Both the position numbers and the translations under genes were made by a program. Of a stretch of 37,495 bases of DNA, positions 32,216 to 37,495 are shown piece after piece. The first letter of the stretch is position 1. Every line of letters begins with the position of its first letter. The stretch lies in assembly GCA_903873135.1 (NCBI GenBank), contig CAIQNH010000091.1:1-37495 (forward strand), read 5' to 3'. Under the pieces are notes generated by a model that was not told the origin of the DNA, made no database searches, and worked only from the letters and a program-made list of their open reading frames with translations. The stretch is from an uncultured Actinomycetes bacterium. Its GTDB lineage: Bacteria > Actinomycetota > Acidimicrobiia > Acidimicrobiales > Microtrichaceae.

Positions 32216-33832
32216 TCAGAGGCCGACCGTGCGGGTCGGAGCGACCGGGAGCCGCTCGTCCTCGCTCGAGGGCGACGAGGCCACTGGCACCACCACCGTC
32301 ACCACCGTCCCGGGACGCGTGCCCGAGCCCGCACCGCCGGCGAAGGTGATGCGGCCCTCGAGCTCCTCGACCAGACCGCGCACGATCGTGAGTCCGAGCG
32401 ACTCCACCTGCTCGGCCTGGTCCGGAGGGGCGAATCCCACGCCGTCGTCGCTGACCGACAGTTCCAGCTCCGCCGGCGTCCGGCGCAACCGGACGAGCAC
32501 CGTCGCCCGTTCTGCCTCGGCCAGGGTCCCCGGCGGGTAGGCGTGGTCCACGACGTTCTGGAGGAGCTCCGTCGTCACCACGGCGAGGGACGTCGCCTCC
32601 GGGGAGGGCAGTCGTCCGGCGTCGCCGTCGATGCGGAACTCCACCCGGGTCTCGGGGGACGTGAGGCCCTCCTCCACCGTCCGGACCAACGGCCGGAGCA
32701 CCTCGCCGAAGTCCACGTCGTCGCCCGATGACCGCGACAGGGTCTCGTGCACGATCGCGATGGACCGGATGCGTCGCACCGACTCGTCGATCGCCGCCTT
32801 GGCCGACGGCTCCGTCAGCCGCCGGCCCTGCAGCCGGAGCAGCGACGAGATCGTCTGCAGGTTGTTCTTCACCCGGTGGTGGATCTCCTTGATGGTCGCG
32901 TCCTTGGACACGAGCTCGCGGTCCCGCAGACGCACCTCGGTCACGTCCCGGACGAGGACCACGGCCCCGCGGACGCGCTTGTCGGCGATCAGCGGCAGGC
33001 AGCGGAGCGTGATCGTGGCACCGTTGCGCTCGACCTCCTCGACGGTCGGCCGGCCGTTGAAGAACGCCCGGTAGGTCGCACTGGTCTCGGCGCCGAGCGC
33101 CGCCAGGTGCTCGCCACGGAGCCGGTGGGTGATCCCGAGACGGCGCAGGGCCGACACCGCGTTCGGTGAGGCGAACGAGACCCGGCCGTCGGCGTCGAGC
33201 ACGAACACGCCGTCGCCCACCCGCGGCCCGCCGGTGGAGACCACCTCCTCGTCGGCGAACGGGAACGTGCCGTCGACCACCATCACGGCGAGCTGCTCGA
33301 AGACCCGCTCGTACTGCGCGGTCAGGTCGCTCGATCCGGAGTCGAGCTCCAGCGACGCCTCCCGCGCCATCACCGCGACGACCCGACCCTCGAAGCTGAC
33401 GGGGATCGCCGTGACCCGCACGCGCTCCCCCGCCGGGTTCGACAGGACCTCGTCCTGGTCGATCGCGCCGGCCGAGAGGGCCCGGGACACGAGCGGGCGC
33501 TGGTCGGACTCGACGATCCGTCCGACCACGTCGACGGGCAGCAGCGTGGTGGCCGTGTTGGGCCGGACGTGGTTGGCGATCAACAGCCGAGGTGGCTCGG
33601 CGCCGACCGTGGCGAGCGGCACGTAGAGGAGCAGGTCCGAGAAGGCCAGGTCGGCGAGGAGGTCCCACGCGGCGACGAGGCGTCGGAGGTGCCGCGCCGC
33701 TGCGGCGTCGACCGGTGGCACCACGATCGCCACGTGCTCGGCGGTGAAGTCGCCGTCACCGACCGGCAGGTCCCGGGCCTCGGCCAGGTCACCCCGGGGA
33801 CCGGGGCCTGCGAAGTCCGGGTGGTCGCTCAC
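32216..33832 (-). CDS. pdtaS: PdtaS-like sensor histidine kinase (HisKA_2)
   Basis: The 538-residue soluble kinase has a GAF-like N-terminal sensor (about 30-195), a PAS domain (about 203-300), a HisKA_2 dimerisation domain with IHHRVKNNLQ (His318/319) and an HATPase_c domain. The last has its N-box around TTELLQNVV (420-428) and its G-box at DDGVGF (462-467). This is the architecture of mycobacterial PdtaS, which signals to the ANTAR antiterminator PdtaR and has been linked to c-di-GMP, copper and NO. No PdtaR gene is in the window. GTG 33832 overlaps the stop of the upstream ATPase gene (GTGA). Transmembrane segments are absent. Confidence 0.92.
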   Translation of the reverse strand: MSDHPDFAGPGPRGDLAEARDLPVGDGDFTAEHVAIVVPPVDAAAARHLRRLVAAWDLLADLAFSDLLLYVPLATVGAEPPRLLIANHVRPNTATTLLPVDVVGRIVESDQRPLVSRALSAGAIDQDEVLSNPAGERVRVTAIPVSFEGRVVAVMAREASLELDSGSSDLTAQYERVFEQLAVMVVDGTFPFADEEVVSTGGPRVGDGVFVLDADGRVSFASPNAVSALRRLGITHRLRGEHLAALGAETSATYRAFFNGRPTVEEVERNGATITLRCLPLIADKRVRGAVVLVRDVTEVRLRDRELVSKDATIKEIHHRVKNNLQTISSLLRLQGRRLTEPSAKAAIDESVRRIRSIAIVHETLSRSSGDDVDFGEVLRPLVRTVEEGLTSPETRVEFRIDGDAGRLPSPEATSLAVVTTELLQNVVDHAYPPGTLAEAERATVLVRLRRTPAELELSVSDDGVGFAPPDQAEQVESLGLTIVRGLVEELEGRITFAGGAGSGTRPGTVVTVVVPVASSPSSEDERLPVAPTRTVGL

Positions 33833-34986
33833 GTCCACAGCCTGCCACCGAGGTCCAGCAGCCCGCCGAGGGAGTGGATGTCCCCCTCGAGCGCCGGCAC
33901 GGTGAGGCACAGGTCCGGAGTGGACGACAGCTCGGCACGCTGCTCGGCCTCCCGGCGGGCCACCACCTGGTAGTCCAGGTAGCTCTGTCCCACCTGTCCC
34001 AGGACCGACTCGAGCGGCTCGTCGTCGCCCACGCCGAGCGGCGAGCGGAACACCTCGGACAGGTCGGCGGCGTCGTGGGTGAGTCGTCGGGCCACCGCCG
34101 TGGCCGAGCGGTCGAGGAGGAACTCGGGGAGGACCCGGTTCAACACGAGCGCGCCGACGTGGTAGCGGCGACCGGCGAGCAGGTCGAGGAAGAACTCCGC
34201 CTCCCGGGCCGGAGCCACCTCCAGCGTGGAGACCACCAGGAACGTGGTCTGCGGTCCGCCCAGCAGCGTCGTCACGGCGCGTGCCCGCTCGACGAACCCG
34301 TCGTACATGGTCTGGAACAGGATGAAGAACTCGGCGATGTCCTCGAGGAACTGCGTGCCCAGGATCCGGTCGGCGACCGTGTAGAAGGGCTTGGAGGCCA
34401 GGTTCACCAGCCGGGACCGGTACGGCGTGATGAGCCACCGCAGCAGCGGCGAGGAGAAGAAGTCCGCCATCCGGTCCGGGGCGTCCAGGAAGTCGACGGC
34501 GTTGCGGGTGGGTGGCGTGTCGACGACGACCAGGTCGTAGCGACCGGACGCGTGGATCTCGTACAGCCGTTCCATGGCCACGTAGTCGTGGCTCTGGACG
34601 AATCGACCGGTGATGTTCTGGTAGAGCGGGTTGGCCAGGATCGCGTCCCGGGTGGCGGCGTCCGGGGCGTGCTGGCGGACCAGGTCGTCCCAGGACTGCT
34701 TCGTGTCGAGCATGGCGACCCACAGCTCGCCCGCCGGGTCCACCCCGGCCTGCTCGAACGCCGCCCGCTCGACCTGGGTCTCGACGTTGCCGAACTCCTG
34801 CACACCGAGCGCCGAGGCGAGGCGCTTGGCCGGGTCGACCGTCAGGACGAGCACCTTCGCGTCGAGCTGGGCCGCGGCCGTCGCGGCCACCGACGCGGCG
34901 ACGGTCGTCTTCCCCACGCCACCCGACCCGGTGGAGACCACCACCTCCTTGGCGGAGCAGAGCTGCTCGAGACCCGACGTCGCCAT
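33829..34986 (-). CDS. ArsA/Get3-type ATPase with altered P-loop (second of a pair)
   Basis: The 385-residue protein is a SIMIBI-class ATPase related to ArsA/Get3. The P-loop reads TGSGGVGKTT (19-28). The catalytic Lys26 is present, but the deviant-Walker signature lysine at position 21 is serine. Switch-like motifs are LTVDPAKRLASALG and VVVDTPPTRNAVDFL. The C-terminal half holds a predicted helical client or partner surface. It forms a tandem pair with the next gene, like Rv3679-Rv3680 (BagA-BagB) of mycobacteria, so a heterodimer is likely. Its ATG shares one base with the upstream stop (TGATG), and its stop overlaps the pdtaS GTG. Confidence 0.9.
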   Translation of the reverse strand: MATSGLEQLCSAKEVVVSTGSGGVGKTTVAASVAATAAAQLDAKVLVLTVDPAKRLASALGVQEFGNVETQVERAAFEQAGVDPAGELWVAMLDTKQSWDDLVRQHAPDAATRDAILANPLYQNITGRFVQSHDYVAMERLYEIHASGRYDLVVVDTPPTRNAVDFLDAPDRMADFFSSPLLRWLITPYRSRLVNLASKPFYTVADRILGTQFLEDIAEFFILFQTMYDGFVERARAVTTLLGGPQTTFLVVSTLEVAPAREAEFFLDLLAGRRYHVGALVLNRVLPEFLLDRSATAVARRLTHDAADLSEVFRSPLGVGDDEPLESVLGQVGQSYLDYQVVARREAEQRAELSSTPDLCLTVPALEGDIHSLGGLLDLGGRLWT

Positions 34987-35945
34987 CAGTACCCCAGCTC
35001 GTCGCCGATCGCGTCGGCGAGCACCGACGTGGCCCGGACGCCGTGCGCCCGGTGGAACAGGAACGGCAGGTACAGCAGCGGGACGTCACCACCGAGCCCC
35101 TCGCGGAGCCGGGTGAGGTGGGCGACCCGGCTCCGCCGGAGTCGCACCGCGAGGTCGGCACCGGCGACGACCTCGTCGACCGCCGGACCGAGTTCGCCGC
35201 GCAGGACGTCGATCCCGGCCGAGGACCGCAGCTGTTCGAACACGGCGGCCTCGGGGCGCGAGAAGATCTCGGGGAGCACCCGGTTCACCACGACCGACGC
35301 CACGTCGATGTCGGTCTCGGCCTGCAGGCGCTCGATCAGCTCGAGCGTCTCGGTGGTGGGCATCTCCTCCGGGATGGTCACCACCACGACGCCCGTCACG
35401 TCGGCGTCGGTGAGCAGCTCGATCATCCAGTCGGTCTGCGACCGCACCAGCCCGACCTTGACCAGGTCGTTGATCGCCACGGGCGACGCGAGCTGGCCGA
35501 CGACGTGACCGGTGGCCGGCGCGTCGACCACCACCAGGTCGTAGTTCCGCTCACGGACCTCGTAGGCCAGCTTGCCGACGGTGAGGATCTCCTTCACGCC
35601 CGGAGCAGCGTTGGCGACGAAGTCGAACGTGCGGGCCACCGGCCCGAGCCGGGCCACGAGCGGCACCCGCAGGTTCAACCTGAGGTACTCGCGCAGCGAC
35701 GCCTCGGTGTCCATCGCCATGGCGAAGAGGTTGGGGCGGACCTCCACCGGGTCGAACTGGAGCGGACCGACGCCGAGGAAGTCGGCCAGGTTGCCCTTGG
35801 CGTCGACCTCGCACACGAGGGTCCGCTGACCGCGCGTGGCCGCCAACCAGCCGATGGACGCAGCGACCGACGTCTTGCCGACGCCGCCCTTGCCGGTGAC
35901 GAACAGCAGCCGCCGCTCGAGGAGGCCGAGCGCCGAGCGACCCAC
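34986..35945 (-). CDS. ArsA/Get3-type ATPase with canonical P-loop (first of a pair)
   Basis: The 319-residue protein has the complete deviant Walker A TGKGGVGKTS (17-26), including signature Lys19. It also has CEVDAKGNLADFLG and the switch II-like VVVDAPATGHVVGQL, which matches the DTAPTGH region of Get3. It should bind and hydrolyse ATP. The paired neighbour lacks the signature lysine, so this subunit probably supplies it across the dimer interface. GTG 35945 lies 9 nt after the DUF3107 stop. Related pairs occur next to WhiB-family genes in Streptomyces and mycobacteria. The client protein is unknown; no arsenic genes are nearby, so arsenite transport is unlikely. Confidence 0.9.
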   Translation of the reverse strand: MGRSALGLLERRLLFVTGKGGVGKTSVAASIGWLAATRGQRTLVCEVDAKGNLADFLGVGPLQFDPVEVRPNLFAMAMDTEASLREYLRLNLRVPLVARLGPVARTFDFVANAAPGVKEILTVGKLAYEVRERNYDLVVVDAPATGHVVGQLASPVAINDLVKVGLVRSQTDWMIELLTDADVTGVVVVTIPEEMPTTETLELIERLQAETDIDVASVVVNRVLPEIFSRPEAAVFEQLRSSAGIDVLRGELGPAVDEVVAGADLAVRLRRSRVAHLTRLREGLGGDVPLLYLPFLFHRAHGVRATSVLADAIGDELGY

Positions 35946-35954
35946 GCGATCCGG

Positions 35955-36188
35955 TCAGGCCGAGAAGCCGAAGGTGCGGCCCTCGTCGACCGCACCGATC
36001 TCGACGTAGGCGATCTTGTCGGCGGGGACGCCGACCTCGCGGCCCTTGCGGTCCGTCAGCCACAGCACGCCCTCGTCGGAGGCCACGGCGGCCTCCACCC
36101 GGGAGCGGACCTCCGCCCCGTCGGCGTCGTCGGGCAGCTGCACCTCGAGCTCCTTCACCGAGTAGGTCACTCCGATGCGAACGTCCAC
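35955..36188 (-). CDS. DUF3107 family protein (TB9.4 type)
   Basis: The 77-residue protein matches DUF3107, known in Mycobacterium tuberculosis as the antigen TB9.4. It starts MDVRIGVTYSVKELEVQL, and later has GVLWLTDRKGREVGVPADKI followed by the ending FGFSA. It is a small soluble alpha/beta protein of unknown function. GTG 36188 has AGGAG 8 nt upstream. It heads the operon DUF3107-ATPase-ATPase-pdtaS. This linkage may hint that it works with the ATPase pair. Confidence 0.93.
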   Translation of the reverse strand: MDVRIGVTYSVKELEVQLPDDADGAEVRSRVEAAVASDEGVLWLTDRKGREVGVPADKIAYVEIGAVDEGRTFGFSA

Positions 36189-36245
36189 GTCGTCGACTCC
36201 TGCGGGTTGTCGGTCCCGGACCGCCGGGATGCGGCCGGGTGACGC

Positions 36246-36274
36246 ATGCTACTGACCGCTCCCCTGCCCGTCGA
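36246..36274 (-). promoter_or_regulatory. Candidate promoter of the DUF3107-ATPase-pdtaS operon
   Basis: On the minus strand TCGACG (36274-36269) and TAGCAT (36251-36246) are 17 bp apart. The -10 overlaps the TAG stop of the upstream beta-propeller gene. A leader of about 50 nt with the DUF3107 Shine-Dalgarno would follow. Confidence 0.35.
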
Positions 36275-37304
36275 CGTCGGGGGTGGACCCGAGGGGCAGC
36301 ACCACGATCCGGTCGGCGAGGTGCTCGCTCACCAGCACCCGTCCGTCGGGCGCTCGCACCAACGAGTGGGGACCCTCGAGTCCGTCCAGCACCGTCCGCT
36401 GGACACCACCGTCGCCGGGGACGCGGACCACCCGACCCTCGGTGAAGAGCGCCACCAGCAGGTCGGCCCCGTCGGCGACGAGCCCCGTGGGCGTGGCCCC
36501 CGGGGCGAACGTCGCGATCGGGTCGACGACGCCGGCGCAGGGACCGACGGGACGGCACCCGGGCCAGCCCAGGTCGACCGGCCCGGCCGGGACACCGGGT
36601 GGAGGCAGCGGGAAGCGGACCAGGAGGTCCGGCGGCGGCTCCCGGGCGTCGCCGATCTCGGTCACCGCCACCTCGCCGTCGGCGAGCACCGCCGTGGCGT
36701 AGGCGTTCTTGGCCCCGACGGCCAACGGTGTGGGGTCGGCACCGGGGTCACCCACCGGCACCGACCACAGGGTGCCGCTGCGCGGGACGGCGGAGCCACC
36801 CGAGGTGGACCCGGTGGTGGCGAAGAGCATCCGGCCGTCCGGGGTCGGCTCCAGCGAGCCCTGGCTCCGACCGTTGTTGGGCAGGTCGCCCTGCACCACC
36901 TGCACGGGACCGACCGGCCCACCCGGCCCCGCCCACTCGGCCCGGACCAGCGAACTCGCCTGCGCCACCCAGACGGCACCACCGGCCACCGCCACTCCGG
37001 TCGGGACGTCCAGCCCGTCGAGGAGGACCTGGCGGCCACCGTCGGAGCCCACCAGGACCACCTGACCCGTCCCGTCGTCCTCGTCGCCGGCGAGCTGGGC
37101 CACCAGGTAGGAACCGTCGGCCAGCGCCACGAACTGGGTCGGACCGTCGAGCCCGTCCACGACGACCTCCGGAGCGTCGGGAGCGGCGGCACCGTCCGGG
37201 GCCTCGGCGGTCCCGCACGCGACGGTGGCGGCCACCGTGCAGGTGACCGCCACCGTGCGGAGGAACGTCCGGAGGTCGAGGTGGCGCGCCCGGGGTGGTG
37301 TCAC
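36249..37304 (-). CDS. Exported beta-propeller lipoprotein (ScyD/SGL/sorbosone dehydrogenase-like)
   Basis: The 351-residue protein has an N-terminal signal with hydrophobic residues 13-29 and a probable lipidated cysteine at position 30 (TVAC, slightly off the lipobox consensus). The mature part repeats propeller blades with DGLDGPTQFVALADGSYLVAQ, LLDGLDVPTGVAVAGG, LEPTPDGRMLFATTGS and the ending LVRAPDGRVLVSEHLADRIVVLP. Such proteins resemble PQQ or NHL-type propellers, but I see no PQQ-binding residues I can name. It may bind or oxidise a sugar-like ligand outside the membrane. The GTG at 37304 is not preceded by a clear Shine-Dalgarno. Confidence 0.82.
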   Translation of the reverse strand: MTPPRARHLDLRTFLRTVAVTCTVAATVACGTAEAPDGAAAPDAPEVVVDGLDGPTQFVALADGSYLVAQLAGDEDDGTGQVVLVGSDGGRQVLLDGLDVPTGVAVAGGAVWVAQASSLVRAEWAGPGGPVGPVQVVQGDLPNNGRSQGSLEPTPDGRMLFATTGSTSGGSAVPRSGTLWSVPVGDPGADPTPLAVGAKNAYATAVLADGEVAVTEIGDAREPPPDLLVRFPLPPPGVPAGPVDLGWPGCRPVGPCAGVVDPIATFAPGATPTGLVADGADLLVALFTEGRVVRVPGDGGVQRTVLDGLEGPHSLVRAPDGRVLVSEHLADRIVVLPLGSTPDVDGQGSGQ

Positions 37305-37331
37305 CCCGGGAGTCTGCCCCGACGCCGGTCG

Positions 37332-37495
37332 TCAGTCGTCGTCGGAGTCCGAGTCGGAGTCCGAGCCGTGGTCGTCGGCGCCGTCGTCGCCGCCCCGACC
37401 ACGGCCCCGGTCGTCGTCACCACCGTCGTCGCCGCCGCGACCCCGACCGGAACCGCCGTCGTCGCTGCCGCCGCTCGACCGGCCGCCACCCGAAC
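37332..37495 (-). CDS. Asp/Gly/Arg-rich C-terminal tail of a truncated gene
   Basis: The last 164 bases encode, in the frame that stops at 37334-37332, 53 residues with no start in the window. The composition is almost only Gly, Asp, Arg and Ser, with GRGRGGDD units and the end DSDSDSDDD. First codon positions are mostly G and third positions mostly C, the normal coding pattern here. It is probably a disordered tail. An overlapping frame (37301-37489), rich in Ala, Thr and Val, stops at the next gene's GTG and cannot be fully excluded. Confidence 0.5.
   Translation of the reverse strand, partial: SGGGRSSGGSDDGGSGRGRGGDDGGDDDRGRGRGGDDGADDHGSDSDSDSDDD

Noticed and set aside
33833-35161. A long open frame that would extend the PdtaS-like kinase by over 400 residues
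   Set aside because: The extension is a shadow of the two ATPase genes; GTG 33832 with GTGA overlap is the sensible start.
33829-35945. Arsenite efflux ATPases
   Set aside because: No arsenic resistance genes are near, and the pair matches the chromosomal actinobacterial Get3-like pair.
37301-37489. Ala/Thr/Val-rich frame ending in GTGA at the beta-propeller gene start
   Set aside because: The GTGA overlap is tempting, but codon-position bias favours the frame stopping at 37332; kept only as an alternative.
37332-37495. GC-rich tandem-like repeat suggesting a CRISPR or satellite
   Set aside because: Units are irregular and explained by codons for Gly, Asp, Arg and Ser; there are no spacers.

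Overview
The window is 37.5 kb of very GC-rich DNA, densely packed with chromosomal housekeeping and regulatory genes. It comes from a high-GC actinomycete. A WhiB regulator, a PdtaS-type kinase, DUF3107, an F420-type FrhB protein, a family 5 uracil-DNA glycosylase and an argS-lysA-hom-thrC-rho-rpmE-prfA-prmC cluster all point to Actinomycetota. Class Acidimicrobiia is my best guess, but that is inference from gene mix only. No phage, IS element, integron, CRISPR array or rRNA is visible. GTG is the start codon I predict for 21 of 33 complete genes, against 11 ATG and 1 TTG.

Layout. 1-847: truncated glyA (minus). 1055-2542: TLP1-like thiolase homologue (plus). 14216 down to 2577: one long minus-strand array, argS-lysA-hom-thrC-rho-rpmE-unknown-prfA-prmC-cyclic-nucleotide-binding protein. 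Its order matches the mycobacterial argS...hemK cluster except that thrB is missing and an uncharacterised gene sits between rpmE and prfA. 14375-14446: tRNA-Arg(CCG), divergent from argS, then kup. 16516-19402: LytR-CpsA-Psr protein and an acyl-CoA dehydrogenase (minus). 19484-20689: FrhB-like F420/Fe-S protein (plus), converging on a small lipoprotein. 21303-21968: family 5 uracil-DNA glycosylase, back to back with a plus-strand block (21991-24999) holding the known but uncharacterised actinobacterial trio (histidine phosphatase, DUF3090, SCO1521-family kinase-like protein) plus a translationally coupled fourth gene of unknown function. 31646 down to 25009: glycerophosphodiesterase, PAS-GAF-PAS-GGDEF-EAL protein, etfB, etfA and an aldonolactone-type FAD oxidase (minus). 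31881-32180: whiB1-like gene (plus), converging on a minus-strand operon (36188 down to 32216) of DUF3107, two ArsA/Get3-type ATPases and a PdtaS-like kinase. 36249-37495: a beta-propeller lipoprotein and the Asp/Gly-rich tail of a truncated gene.

How the genes work together. The argS array combines lysine and threonine synthesis with translation termination and Rho. The whiB1-pdtaS neighbourhood places a redox/NO-type Fe-S regulator, a signalling kinase and a c-di-GMP turnover enzyme within about 5 kb. The ETF genes and the acyl-CoA dehydrogenase fit a fatty-acid or CoA-ester oxidising metabolism. Many junctions are coupled by 4-bp GTGA or TTGA stop/start overlaps, and all five convergent junctions carry GC-rich hairpins without a U-tract. 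The best candidates for undescribed biology are the trio plus its coupled fourth gene, the unknown gene inside the rpmE-prfA operon, and the WhiB1/PdtaS/ArsA-pair/DUF3107 module.
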